DNA of 64,000 nt from Nannobrachium achirus (GCA_963921795.1 OY997642.1:39708840-39772839); one strand, 5' to 3'; shown: positions 34,306 through 47,062, numbered from the stretch's first letter. The notes: a model not told the origin generated them from the letters alone. Numbers and translations are program-made.

Positions 34306-34487
34306 CTTTTTTTAAAGATTTTTTGGGGGGGCTTTTATACCTTTATTTGATAGGACAGTAGACTGACAGGAAATTGGGGAGAGAGATGGGGAATGACATG
34401 CGGCAAAGTTTGTCCAGATCGGGAATTGAACCGGCGACACCATCAGGCATCAATGCCTATGTGGTATGCGCCTAGGCCAGTGGGCGC
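34306..34487 (-). mobile_element. tRNA-derived SINE with 11-bp TSD
   Basis: On the minus strand it carries a B box GGTTCAATTCCCG and a plausible A box (CTGGCCTAGGCG), then a body and an A-rich end (plus-strand CTTTTTTTAAAG). It is flanked by the exact direct repeat CTAGGTTAAAC (34295-34305 and 34488-34498). The 182-bp element is complete. Confidence 0.85.
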
Positions 34488-36041
34488 CTAGGTTAAACTT
34501 TTTATGTTACAATGCAGTGTGATACACAACAAAATCCAGAGTGTTACATTAATTTCACTATCAAGCACTTTTTTGTTTAGTTCTATATGTGATTGTATGC
34601 TATCATGCTGAATATCTTGTTGACTGATAGGACACGGGCACCTGGCAGGGTATGTGACATAGCCTATATGGTCAGGGTACTAAAGTATCGTTAGATTTTC
34701 AATAGGAATTCAATTTTAAAAAATCATTTTTCTCTCAATTTTCAAATTTTCTAGCTCCCCATAAAATCAAATATTGGTTCATTTTTCCAATTTTCTAGCT
34801 TGCAAAAAAATCAGGAAAATGCTTCAATTTTTTAAATGTGTGATTCATATTTGTCATTATTTGATTTGGAACCGACAAAGGAAAAACATCTTTAAAAAAG
34901 GTATTTTTCATTTTTTTTACCACATTACGAATATCAAAAAATGGACCAATTTTTTCAATTTTCTAGCTTGCAAAAAAATCAGGAAAATGCTTAAATTTTT
35001 TAAATGTGTGATTCGTCTTTGTCATTATTTGATTTGGAACCGACAAAGGAAAAACATCTTGAAAAAGGTATTTCTTAATTTCTTACCCCATTACAACAAT
35101 CAAAAAATGGGCCCATTTTTCCAATTTTCTAGCCCACAAAAAAATCAGGAAAATGCTTAAAATTTGCTCAATTTTTTGAATGTGTGATTCATATTTTGAC
35201 ATTATTTGATTTGGAACCGACAAACAAAAAATAGGCCCATTATTCAATTTTCAAGTCCAGGAAAGAAATCGTCATCATGAATGTCACGTGACCACGTGTC
35301 AAGTCACATGGTACACAACTTCAAAATAAAAGCTGTAGGCTAGTCTAACATCCAAGTAATAGGATCAACATGCAGGCAGGCAGGGGGTCCATGAGGGGTT
35401 TACAAGGGGGTCCATGGCTGGTTCCCAAAGTGTGGTTTGCGGACCCCCAGGGTTTCTATGGCTGGTTCACAACAGCCTGGTACACGTACAGCCATGGCTG
35501 GTTCCCAAAGTGTGGTTCGGGGACCTCTTGAGGTCCATGACGGATTTCCAAGGGGGTCCATGGCTGGTTAGCAATAAATGTGGTTCGGGGACCTCTGGGG
35601 GTCCCTGAGGGGTTTCCAAAGGGGTCCATGGCTGGTTAGCAATAAGTGTAATTGCGACCGTAGGTCGCTACTTACTATCACAGCCTGCACAAACTGTCCG
35701 TCTGTCTGTCTGTCTGTCCCTCTGTCTGTCACACCTCACACGTCACACTATTGCCCTGCTCATATCTCCGGGTCCCTGGGGGACCCCCAGATGTAAAAAA
35801 TGACCAAATATGCAAAAATGACCAAATGACCACCCCAACGGGGCTGCTCACGGGGAATTCCCGGGGACCACCGACTCCTGCTGCTCCAGAATGGATGCCA
35901 AAGTGGTGGCGCCCCCAGTGGAGGACCCCCTCCACTGCAGCTCACATAAAATGCCGTAACTCGGGCTAGGAGCGTCCGGGAGAGCCGGGGCCGGTACCTA
36001 TTCGTCCGCCAAGGCAACGCGGAGACCCCACCCCTCATTTC

Positions 36042-37074
36042 CAGTGTTGGGTAGCGTTACTTTTTTTAGTAATATATACTGATTACATATTACCTTGATT
36101 TTAAAGTAATACATTTCGTTACATATTACCCCCCGAGTAGGAGTAATATATTAATATTACTTTACTTATTACTTTTTGGTAAAAAATAAAAATAAACGCT
36201 CAAATTGAACAAATAATTATATTTTATCATTATATTTTATATATTTTATATATTTTATATATTTTATTATTTTATTTTATATTTTATTGTCTGTTTTTTC
36301 ATATGAAACACAATAGACCTATACCTTCTTAAATGTGGCCTATAATGACATGACAAGTTTGACAAGACACAAACCTCTATGCCTAAGTCCACAGAACAAG
36401 GTCTGCATGAGCTCTTGTTTTGGGCATGTTTTATCTGACAGCCTGTGCGTCGGAGAAAACATCCGCCAACACAGCTCCACAGTTCATGGGTGGGAGATAT
36501 AAACCAGGCATTTGATAGTTCTCAGTAACGCATACATTTTAGCATTTTCCCTTCAGTTGTTGAAATGTTGTGGAATTTAGTAGCTTTAGCTTACTAGGCT
36601 AATAATCATTCTAAACACCTGGGTGCGCTGACTCGCTGTGCGCAAATGGTTTCCAGGCACTCCAATCCACCCGACAGGCATGTACACACATAGACATCAA
36701 AGGAGGCTTGAGCCCTGCCTCAGCCCCTGCCTCTCTAACATGTCAGCCCCCTGCCTCTCTAACATTCTCTGCACGTCCCTGCGTATATGTGCCGTTCTGT
36801 GCGGGGCAGCAGCAGCGCGCAGCCACAGAGCTTGAGAGGAAGGCTGAAAGCACAGGAGGTAAACCTCCCACGACAAAAAAACGTACCATATTGGCTTAAA
36901 ACGGGACGACGGGACCCTGGTTGGTAACGCGGAAAGTAATGCTGTAAATAAGTTATCATTACTGCATTATATTACCGATGTTTTTTTTAGTAGGGCGTTA
37001 TATTAGTCATTACTGCATTTCGGTAATATATTAGTAATATGCGTTATATTACTAACGCGCGTTACCCAACACTG
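36042..37074. mobile_element. hAT element inserted in left arm of foldback, 8-bp TSD
   Basis: Termini CAGTGTTGGG and CCCAACACTG are flanked by the direct repeat CTCATTTC (36034-36041 and 37075-37082). The right foldback arm near 38.90-38.92 kb shows the unoccupied site (reverse complement CTCATTTCTCATATGG). Non-coding, 1033 bp, same terminal family as 4262-5330. Confidence 0.95.
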
Positions 37075-37404
37075 CTCATTTCTCACATGGCCCTCTTCTA
37101 GCGCCACCATGAGGCCGATTCTTGCAAAACACATTTTTGGACACTGCTCCTACAGATTTTGCCCTAAAATCACGCACATCGGTACACAGTATGTCTACAC
37201 ATTGCCCACACAACTAGGAACCAATGGCAGTTACAGCCCTCTTTGTGTATACATGTGACCTACGGTCGCTTATCTCCCGATTAGGGAGTCTTACTGGTAG
37301 TGTAATAGGTGAAATAGTGTAATAGTGCATTACTTGTAATATTGAAATAGCATAAATGTTATTGCGTCCGTTAGGTCGCAGTTACTATCAAAACCTCAAC
37401 CAGC

Positions 37405-37500
37405 GGTGAGTCCGTCCGTCCGTCCGTCCGTCCGTCCGTCCGTCCGTCCGTCCGTCCGTCCGTCAGTCAGTCAGTCTGTCTGTCTGTCTGTCTGTCTGTC
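37405..37500. repeat. (GTCC)n/(GTCA)n/(GTCT)n tetranucleotide tract
   Basis: About 14 CGTC units run into CAGT and CTGT units inside the left foldback arm. Related CTGT/GTCA tracts occur at 35.70, 37.96 and 38.46 kb. Confidence 0.9.
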
Positions 37501-40382
37501 ACACGTCACACTTTTGCCCTGCTCATATCTCCGCAACCGTTGCCCAGATCCATGCCAAATTTTGCACACATACTCCTTGCCTGCCAAACCACAACCTCCA
37601 CCCATCAATTCACACATGACCCTCTTCTAGCGCCACCATGAGGCCGATTCTTGCAAAACAAATTTTTGGACACAGCTCCTAAATTTTTTGTCCTAAAATC
37701 ACGCAAATCGGTACACAGTATGTCTACACTCATGTCATCAACATGGATCTGTCCCATATAGCGCCACCTTCAGGCCGATTTTTGAAAACACATTTTTGGA
37801 CACTGCCCTAAAATCACCCTATTAGGGAGTCTTACTGGTAGTGTAATAGCGCAATAAGGGTAATAGTGTAATATTGTAATAAGTGTAATAATATAATAGT
37901 GTAATAGTGTAATTGCGACCGTCAGGTCGCAGTTACTATCAAAACCTCCACCAGCTGTCAGTCTGTCAGTCAGTCTGTCAGTCAGACTTTCAGTCACACT
38001 TTTTCCCTTCTCATAGTGATTTTGGCTGCCAAACCACTACCCCCATTTCTCCCTCTTCTAGCGCCACCATGAGGCCGCTTCTTGCAAAACAAATTTTTGG
38101 ACACTGCTCCTACAAATTTTGCCCTAAAATCACGCAAAGCGGTACACAGTATGTCTACACTGTCCAAGATAGCGCCACCATCAGGGCGATTTTTCAAACA
38201 CATTTTTGGACTCTGCAAAGCGTGATTTTAGGATGCCCTGATGGTGGCGCTATCTCGGACAGATCCATGCTGATGACATGAGTGTAGACATAATGTGTAC
38301 CGCTTTACGTGATTTTAGGGCAGAATTTGTAGGAGCAGTGTCCAAAAAATTATGTGTTTTGCAAGAAGCGGCCTCATGGTGGCGCTAGAAGAGGGAGAAA
38401 TGGGGTAGTGGTTTGGCAGCCAAAACCACTATGAGAAGGGCAAAAGTGTGACTGAAAGTCTGACTGACAGACTGACTGACAGACTGACAGCTGGTGGAGG
38501 TTTTGATAAGAATGCACTATTACACTATTTCACCTATTACACTACCAGTAAGACTCCCTAATCGGGAGATAAGCGACCGTTGGTCGCTTATCTCCACAAA
38601 AAGGCCAAAAGTTTGTTTTACCAAAATCGTCCTGATGGTGGCGCTGGATGGGACAGATGCGTTTTGATTACATGACTGTGCGATTTGTGTGATTTTAGGG
38701 CAAAATCTGTAGGAGCAGTGTCCAAAAATGTGTTTAAAAAAATCGGCCTGAAGGTGGCGCTATATGGGACAGATCCAAGTTGATGACATGAGTGTAGACA
38801 TACTGTGTACCGATTTGTGTGATTTTAGGGCAAAAATTTTAGGAGCAGTGTCCAAAAATGTGTTTTGCAGAATCGGCCTCATGGTGGCGCTAGAAGAGGG
38901 CCATATGAGAAATGAGAGGTGGGGTCTCCGCGCCGCCGAGGCGGACGAATAGGTCCCGGCCCCGGCTCTCCCGGTCGCTCCTAGCCCGAGTTAAGGCATT
39001 TTATGTGAGCTGCAGTGGAGGGGGTCCTCCACTGCAGCGCCACCACTTTTGCATCCGTTCTGGAGCACCAGGAGTCGGTGGTCCCCGGGAATTCCCCGTG
39101 AGCAGCCCCGTTGGGGTGGTCTTTTTTGCACATTTGGTCATTTTTTACACCTGGGGGTCCCCCAGGGACCTGGGGGTCCCTGGAGCTCCGGGGGTCCTTC
39201 GAGGTTGTAGTTTGGCAGGCAAGGAATTTGTATGGAAATTTTGGCATGGATCGGGGCAACGGTGGCGTAGATATGAGTAGGGGGAAAGTGTGACGTGTGA
39301 CGAGTGACGTGACGGAGGGAAGGACAGGCTGACGGCTGGTGGAGGTTTGGATAGTAGAGAGTGTAAAAGTAACTGCGACCTACTACGGTCGCAATTAAAC
39401 ACACTTATTGCTAACCAGCCATGGACCCCCTTGGAAACCCCTCAGGGACCCCCAGAGGTCCCCGAACCACACTTTGAGAACCAGCCATGGACCCCCTTGG
39501 AAATCCGTCATGGACCTCCAGAGGTCCCCGAACCACACTTTGGGAACCAGCCATGGCTGTACGTGTACCAGGCTGTTGTGAACCAGCCATAGAAACCCTG
39601 GGGGTCCCCAAACCACACTTTGGGAACCAGCCATGGACCCCCTTGTAAACCCCTCATGGACCCCCTGCCTGCCTGCATGTTGATCCTATTACTTGTTGGA
39701 TGTTAGACTAGCCTACAGCTTTTATTTTGAAGTTGTGTACCATGTGACTTGACACGTGGTCACGTGACATTCATGATGACGATTTCTTTCCTGGACTTGA
39801 AAATTGAATAATGGGCCTATTTTTTGTTTGTCGGTTCCAAATCAAATAATGCCAAAATATGAATCACACATTCAAAAAATTGAGCAAATTTTAAGCATTT
39901 TCCTGATTTTTTTTGTGGGCTAGAAAATTGGAAAAATGGGCCCATTTTTTGATTGTTGTAATGGGGTAAGAAATTAAGAAATACCTTTTTCAAGATGTTT
40001 TTCCTTTGTCGGTTCCAAATCAAATAATGACAAAGACGAATCACACATTTAAAAAATTGAAGCATTTTCCTGATTTTTTTGCAAGCTAGAAAATTGGAAA
40101 ATTGGTCCATTTTTTGATATTCGTAATGTGGTAAAAAAATGAAAAATAACTTTTTTAAAGATGTTTTTCCTTTGTCGGTTCCAAATCAAATAATGACAAA
40201 TATGAATCACACATTTAAAAAATTGAAGCATTTTCCTGATTTTTTTGCAAGCTAGAAAATTGGAAAAATGAACCAATATTTGATTTTATGGGGAGCTAGA
40301 AAATTAGAAAATTGAGAGAAAAATGATTTTTTAAAATTGAATTCCTATTGAAAATCTAACGATACTTTAGTACCCTGACCCC

Positions 40383-41987
40383 CCTATATAGCATGTTTCT
40401 CGCTTTCTCTCCATATTGATTACAACTTGGCCCCTTGTTGAATCAGGATAATGATGCACTGACCTTATGACCGCTGCCAGAATCCACCCCAACCCTCACC
40501 CCATCATGTTTCTTCCTCCCACAACCCTCACTCCATCATCTCTCTCCCTATCCTATCATGTCGCTCCCTCTCTTTTGTATTCTCCCTTTCTTTTTCTGTC
40601 GATTTCTGTCTTCTGTTTTCGTAGTTCTTGGCCTCTTTCCATCACTGATCATTTAGCCCTTTTAAGACATCAATGACCTCCCCTGTATGTGGAGATACAG
40701 TGAGCTGCACCTCATGAAGAGGAAAGGTTTATGCCTTTTCACTTCACTGCCAGCCATGATCTGGATAGAAAATATCGTTCATTACCCTACTTTAGCCCAA
40801 ATCATTTTTGGCTTGACTGTGAGTTTGACTGTGACGAAGCAGAATAATTGCTTCTGCATATCATTTCCTTAAGAAACCTTTAACAATTTGTCCAGGGAGC
40901 GGGCAGTACCAGTGTACTGGTGCGTAATGTGGAAGGCATTTATTCTGGGTGACTATTGTAATTAACAACCTGAATGAAACCGTTAGAGATCACTAGCAGG
41001 ATGCGTGGTATTAATAATTTAGAGAGTTCTTCCACTTATGTTCTTTAAATTATGGATAAATATGGGGGTTGAAGCCAGGTGCATTATGAAAAGAATGTGG
41101 ACATAAATCATCTAAACATATACTAGGACTAGGTATTAGGTACTGTATATTGGTGTGGTGTTATGGCGTCTGTCTTCTACTGACGTTTGTTTAACAAATA
41201 AAAGTTATGCCTCCCAATTTAGATATGACACTTCCTGTTCTGTTTCCCTGTGATAATCAGAGTACAGAGACATGAAACTATGCCCAAGTGCCAAACCCTG
41301 CCTGAGCCATGACTGGACACAAATAGTGTAACAGTCTTCACAGAGCTTTGTAAACCGATCTATTGCTACTTTACAGTGTAATGTACTGGAATGAACCAAA
41401 TCATGTGCCATGACTGAGTCTATTTATACACAAAGAGACTAGCCATGTTGGAAAGAGACATGGCTATTTATAGATAGTATCAGTAATGTGGATGGACTCT
41501 CGGACTCAGACCCATTGCCACTGAATGGACTTATGGAAGGTTATTGTGTTATTGTTGTCTGTCTTTGGGTTGACTTTGAATCTCTGAAGGTTAAGCTGCT
41601 TTTCAACCAAGGTGAGTTACACTGTTGTGAGTGGAAGGAAATGGACTCTGTTGTCTGACATGGAGTAGGAATGGGTCTATCTTTGTTATTGATATTGACA
41701 GCAAAAAGTTCTGCGGATGAAGACAACCACCCTAGTGGGATCATTTTCACTCTGTGGTTGTCATATAGAGCTTAAAAGGATTACTGGCAAGAAGGAAAAA
41801 TCGGATTAAAGATGTGTTGGTTATTTACTGATGTCAAGCAGATAATCACACTTTACTAGATTGTTTCCCATCACGTCACAGTCAGTTTTTGTTTGTTGTG
41901 CACTTTACAGTATGAATACAGTATGGTGATGACAAGACATTTCTGTGTTTCTGTATCATTTGCCTCATTTGCCTGTGCTTTGTTATT
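40383..41987. other. ABHD8 upstream non-coding DNA
   Basis: No coding exon, RNA or clear transposon is visible. CT-rich at 40470-40640. It is probably intron if the upstream 5' exon model holds. Confidence 0.4.
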
Positions 41988-42000
41988 GCAGGTGAGCACC

Positions 42001-44057
42001 ATGCTGACTAGCATCGCTGAGGGTATCCTGTGCTGCTTAACTGGGAAAGCTGCCAGCCTCGTCTTGCCCCTGGACTCCTCTGAACCCTCTGATGGCTTCG
42101 AGTTTGTTGAAGTCAAGCCTGGACGAGTCCTGCGCGTGCGTCATATTATTCCCGAGCGCCCTCCTGTAGTAACGGAAGACCAAGTGTCAGGGAAGGAGAG
42201 CAGCGAGTCTCAGGGTGACAAAGGTCCTGAGGATTCTAATGACAATAATAAGAGCACGAGTGGCAGCAGTGTGCACTGCAAGAGGAAGATCACTGTATAC
42301 CGCAATGGCCAGCTGGTGATTGAGAACCTGGGTGATGTGCTGCACTCTGAGATCCTGCAGGGTCAGGACGGAGACTTGGAGCCCTGCAGCACCGTGGAGG
42401 TGGAGCTGGCTGACTACCGGGAACTGGCGTCTTCTCCGGACCCCAAACCTGTCCCACCCACCGTTCCTCCAGCCTCCGGGGAGCAGAAGCCTGCCCCACC
42501 CCCTCGCCGCCGTCGCCGCAAGCCAAAGCGCACAGTGCACATTGACTCCAAAAGGGAGATCACCAGTTGCAAAGGCACACACTCTGACGTGGCGCTGTTC
42601 TTCGTGCACGGAGTGGGTGGCTCTCTTGACATCTGGGGCAGCCAGCTGGACTTCTTCTCCCGTCTGGGCTATGAAGTCATCGCGCCAGACCTGGCCGGAC
42701 ATGGAGCCAGCACTGGCCCACAAATCGCGGCAGCGTACACTTTCTATGCCCTGGCAGAGGACCTGCGCGCCATCTTTACGAGATATGCACGCAAGCGCAA
42801 CATTCTCATTGGTCACTCATATGGGTGAGTCTTTAGTCTAGTGTGGAATTTCAAAACCTCCAAACACAATTTAAATGTCCTTTCTCAATTTAAACGCTAA
42901 CTTAAATTGTGATTCTTCCTATCCCAAATGTTAACTTGTTGCAACCATCCCATCTTATGTCTCCCAGGGTGTCATTCTGCACCTTCCTGGCCCATGAATA
43001 TCCTGACCTTGTCCATAAGGTGGTGATGATCAATGGAGGGGGTCCCACTGCTCTGGAGCCCAGTCTCTGCTCTATCTTCCAGCTACCTTCTTGTGTTCTT
43101 CACTGTCTGTCCCCCTGTCTGGCCTGGAGCTTCCTAAAGTAAGACCTGAGACTGCACTGCGTAGAAATTAACACTTAAAATGTAGAACAGAACAAAGCTC
43201 ATCACAAGCCTAGCAAAACAACAGTGTAGTAAAGCAGAATGCACACTAAAATAGCTTTATGTTGGCATCAATTTGCAGTAATTTACCTACAGTATGTGTT
43301 TTATTTGACATCTAAAATGCATACAAACCCTCTCTTTGCCTACAGAGCTGGTTTTGCCCGTCAAGGTGCCAAAGAGAAGCAGCTGCTAAAGCAGGGCAAT
43401 GCCTTTAATGTGTCACCATTTGTTTTACGTGCCATGATGAGTGGGCAGTACTGGCCCGAGGGGGACGAGGTATACCATGCTGAGCTCACTGTGCCCATCC
43501 TGCTGGTGCACGGCATGTGTGACAAGTTTGTTCCCATGGATGAGGATCAGCGCATGGCAGAGGTAACACATGGTGGATCCAGAACAGATCCAAAAATCAT
43601 CAAATGCAATATTGATACAAAAGCTACTTCTAATATAGACTTACATTTATAATAAGCAATTACGTTTAATGTGTGGTAAAACCAAAAACCAAAGGTTCGT
43701 TCATATCAAATTATTATTGAAATAGTGGGGGAAGCAAGCGTAATGTAATGCAAACATATTCCCTGTTATATGTGACATGTCACATAATTTAATCTTACCG
43801 ATTGTGTTATAAAAACATTACTATTTTGTATTTTGTTTTTGTAGATTCTCCTATTTGCCTTCCTGAAAGTAATCGAGGAGGGGAGCCACATGGTCATGAT
43901 GGAGTGCCCGGATATGGTCAATACCCTGCTGCATGAATTCTTCTTATGGGAGCCTGACATGTCCAAAAAGGACAGTGCCAAGATAGCCACAGAGAAGAAG
44001 ACTAATGTCAATGGCACTATTCAGACGCTGAGAGTACACAAGTCCTTGGACAAATAA
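42001..44057 (+). CDS. abhd8: ABHD8 (alpha/beta-hydrolase domain protein 8)
   Basis: Exons 42001-42824, 42968-43138, 43346-43562 and 43845-44057 (stop TAA) join in phase to 474 residues, against about 439 in human. The start [16 protein letters not shown] matches the vertebrate N-terminus; the ATG follows an acceptor (TTATTGCAG) by nine bases. A disordered Ser/Pro/Arg linker with [14 protein letters not shown] precedes the hydrolase fold. The fold shows oxyanion-loop FFVHGVGGS, nucleophile elbow GHSYG (Ser273), the acid in VHGMCDKF (Asp391) and His419 in EEGSHMVM, so the triad is intact. DLAGHGAS and [20 protein letters not shown] are ABHD8-typical. The substrate is not established. ABHD8 next to MRPL34/DDA1/ANO8 matches the human cluster. 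Confidence 0.96.
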
Positions 44058-45756
44058 CCCTTGAGGAGTTACTTGCTTCATGGTTGAGTCAATTGGAGGG
44101 CCTGTCTTTAGGCAGGTACGTTCTTAAGGCGGTTTCCGGGCTGAGGGCTGTAGATGAAGCCACATCTCCAGGATGTGTGCAGCTGCTGGTACTGTAGTTC
44201 AAGATAAAGAGGGACTATAATAAAGGAGCAGGAAGAAACGTACCAGAGAAAATGTGAAGGAGAGGGGACCAGTTCCAAAAACGGAGACTGCTTGTTTCTG
44301 TTTCTCTTTTTGACATGGTGTCTGTGCTCCCATCAAGTGGCATTTGTAAACTCACAAAGTAATGGGAGGTCCACAGGACAATGTCCATTTGTGAGTATTG
44401 TATGAACATGCTTTTTGAATAATGGACCACTGACAAACCAAAGTGCAAAATGCATAACGTACAGTACATAAAGTAGTTTGTGTGCTACAGATCTTACCTG
44501 CCCATGTGCAATGATGACTAACCTACCATCTTAAATGTTCTCAATGAAAAGGCACAGGGATACTTATGTAGTCGATTCGATTTTGCACATATTGGTGGTG
44601 AAGATCAGAATATGAGTTGTAGTTACATAAGTTGGTAATGATATTGTACAACCAAATACTGACTGGATGGTAGTACGGAATTGGCAATTGTTTTGAAATA
44701 TATGCAGTATACTGGCTACAAAGAGGAGTTAAATCATATGCCTACATGTAACAACCTCAACACACCAATATTTCTTTGTTTCTATGCCAAAGTAGAGCCT
44801 GGTGATTATAAAATGTCAACTGTTCAACCATAATCCATTCACTTCATCATTTGTGCCCATACACTGTGTTCCTTATCAAACTTGGTCACAGATATTGTGA
44901 GTAACAATGGATCATCTATGCACAAGTACTAGAAGATGACCATTTAAAATAATACTAAATCCTATCATACTAACGGTGTCTACTCTATGCAGTATATATA
45001 GTATTAACACTAATAATATTATAATATATAATACTGAAAATATAAAATATCCTACTGAAAACTTAAAGCATTTTCCTCTTTTATTTATATATACTGTGTA
45101 TATATATATGTATGTGTGTGTGTACTGTGTAACAGCAACTGCCATAGCAGATAAAACCACATGTTGTTTTATTAACAGTTGATGTTAGAAATCTGAGGTG
45201 ATAAATGTATGAAGAGCATACCCTACTACCCTCCAGTCAACTATATTTATCTAACAGTGTTACAAGAGAAAGCTCAACCATACTAAAAGACATTCGTTCA
45301 TGAATGTTGTTTTGTCTCATAATGAGACAATGAGAAAAGAGAAATTTAAAGTATGAAGCACAGTCTAATACAGTCCTTGATCTCTGTTGATAGCATGGCT
45401 TATACTGTTTTTCATTTATTTTCTGGTTCAGCAAATTACGGTATAAGAAAATAGGTGGATTTAAAAAAGTATTGCTAATGCCGGAGCTCAAACATGATTC
45501 AGCCAAAGGAGAGCTTTTCCCATTCGAAGGAAGCTCAAAATGCAACATGACTGGACTTATGCAACTTCTTGAACAACAATAAAGACGAGTTAAATGTTGT
45601 CAAAGATGAGACATGTTATTAAAAACAAACAAAATCAAGAGGAGCTGGCAATGATGCCTCGGAAAAGGAAATTTCAATATGGACTACAAAATACCAATAA
45701 GTGCTGCTGAAGCAATATGTCTCCTTTTGGTGTAAATGCTCCATAATAATGTAAAG

Positions 45757-46501
45757 CAGGGGTCTTCAACCGGGGGTCCGGGACCCCTAGGGGGTCCTCA
45801 GAATTACTTTATTTTTTTTACATTAACCTTAGCATCCCTATTCAGAGGAGAACTTTAGCCAAAAATAGCAGATCTACAACTATCTTGTAGGTCGGCTATT
45901 TTCAGCAAAGAGGTTTGGTGTAGGGGGGGAAAAGAGCAGGCTATGTAAAGAGTGAAAGGTCAAGTTTACTAAGTATTGAAGGTTTAAGTGGTTAAATGTC
46001 TGAAAATACACATTAAAGGAGTAGTTCACCCCCCAAATGACCTTTTTTCTATTGATTAGTCACGCCATGGAGACTAGAGTTCAATGATATTTTTTGGTTT
46101 TTGTTGCATTCCTAAGACAAAAATGTGATAACAATACATTTACCCCCATTCGTTCCGGATGGTGACCCGTTTCGAAACGGGTCACCATCCGGAATCAATG
46201 GGGGTAAATTTACTCGAATCAAAATTTTGTCTTAGGAATGTGACAAAAACCAAAAAATATTATTGAACTCTAGTCTCCATGGCGTGACTAATCAATAGAA
46301 AAAAAGTCATTTTGGGGGTGAACTACTCCTTTAACATGAATACAACATGATAGTGCTGTCAAACAAGTCTATGAAACTATCTATGAAATCTATGTAAAAG
46401 TTTAATCAGCTAAACTATTTTATACAGTATATAGTGGGGGTCCCTGCTTTATCTCTCTGTCAGCTTAGGGGTCCTTGGCTGAAAAACGTTGAAGACCCCT
46501 G
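45757..46501. mobile_element. hAT element with nested palindrome, 8-bp TSD
   Basis: Termini CAGGGGTCTTCAAC and GTTGAAGACCCCTG are perfect inverted repeats flanked by ATGTAAAG (45749-45756 and 46502-46509). A hairpin-family copy (45859-45903) and a 320-bp palindrome (46013-46334) are nested inside. Confidence 0.94.
46013..46334. mobile_element. TTAA-flanked palindromic MITE
   Basis: Near-perfect inverted repeat about 150 bp per arm (AGGAGTAGTTCACCCCC ... GGGGGTGAACTACTCCT) with centre GTTTCGAAAC near 46174. It is flanked by TTAA on both sides, which suggests a piggyBac-type target. Diverged relatives lie at 23.66-23.84 kb and 51.43-51.78 kb. Confidence 0.75.
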
Positions 46502-46751
46502 ATGTAAAGGACTGCAGAGTGCACATATACAGTACAGTACATTGTCCTCTGCTAAAATTGTGCATATAACTTTCAGTGCTCCAATGTGCTACATCATTTG
46601 TGGATAGAATGTGTTATGTTATTGTTGCAGTTATTCATGGGAATCCTAACATAATATGCACTGCCTGAATGTACCGGTAGATGCATATACAATTATATAT
46701 CCTAAAACTGTTTAATTGAACTGTTGAATGAATGTGCCTTTCCTGGCATGA

Positions 46752-46757
46752 AATAAA
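46752..46757 (+). terminator. Likely ABHD8 poly(A) signal
   Basis: AATAAA is followed within 20-50 bp by a GT-rich stretch (GTTGACGTGTGTTAGTTG), a proper cleavage context. A second AATAAA at about 45580 is weaker in context. If the distal site is used, the 3' UTR is about 2.7 kb and includes the hAT at 45757-46501. Confidence 0.5.
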
Positions 46758-46853
46758 ACCAATGTTTGCAGTTGACGTGTGTTAGTTGTTTGTCTATATG
46801 TGCTGACATATAGTATGGTTACAAACCGAGATTGAACATTTAACATACTATTT

Positions 46854-46857
<4 letters not shown>

Positions 46858-46911
<54 letters not shown>
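46858..46911. repeat. (TC)n microsatellite
   Basis: About 26 TC units, then three 30-bp repeats of a GGCCTATAATATGTTCTCTC type. Confidence 0.9.
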
Positions 46912-46913
<2 letters not shown>

Positions 46914-47062
46914 TAGGCCTATAATATGTTCTCTCTCTATCAGGCCTATAATATGTTCTCTCTCTATTAGGCCTATATATGTTTTGCCCAAGGAAGGAAT
47001 GCAAGTCAGTGATAGCCATAGCCAGGTGGACAGGTTTAGGAATAAACACCATCTTTGAATTA

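Larger units (their letters stand above)
34670..40382. mobile_element. 5.7-kb inverted-repeat (foldback) element
   Basis: The left end GGTCAGGGTACTAAAGTATC is the reverse complement of the right end at 40361-40380. The arms stay complementary, with indels, almost to a centre near 38.2 kb. Candidate 7-bp direct repeats CCTATAT flank it (34663-34669 and 40383-40389). The arm contents in order are three units of about 165 bp rich in AATTTTCTAGC/GGAACCGACAAAG, hAT-end-like GGTTCCCAAAGTGTGG repeats, a GCGACC..GGTCGC motif, a GGGGACCCCC-rich stretch and multiple copies of a GCGCCACCATGAGGCCGATT repeat. No transposase frame was seen. The arms differ by deletions and by a hAT insertion, which argues against an assembly duplicate. 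Confidence 0.85.

Noticed and set aside
34774-35160. 128-codon frame with repeated FLACKKIRKM-type segments, and its mirror at 39817-40276
   Set aside because: Arises from the three 165-bp tandem units in the foldback arms. Reading frames exist in both arms only because the arms mirror each other, and no family resemblance is seen.
37405-37500. CRISPR-like regular repeat
   Set aside because: Simple tetranucleotide tract without spacers, in a eukaryotic genome.
38912-39280. 122-codon + strand frame and the related minus frame at 35760-36038
   Set aside because: GC-rich repeat sequence in the foldback arms. The left copy is interrupted and differs by indels that break the frame, so there is no sign of coding constraint.
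34670-40382. Foldback as an assembly artefact
   Set aside because: The arms differ by a hAT insertion, deletions and many substitutions, unlike a copied read. Still worth long-read confirmation.
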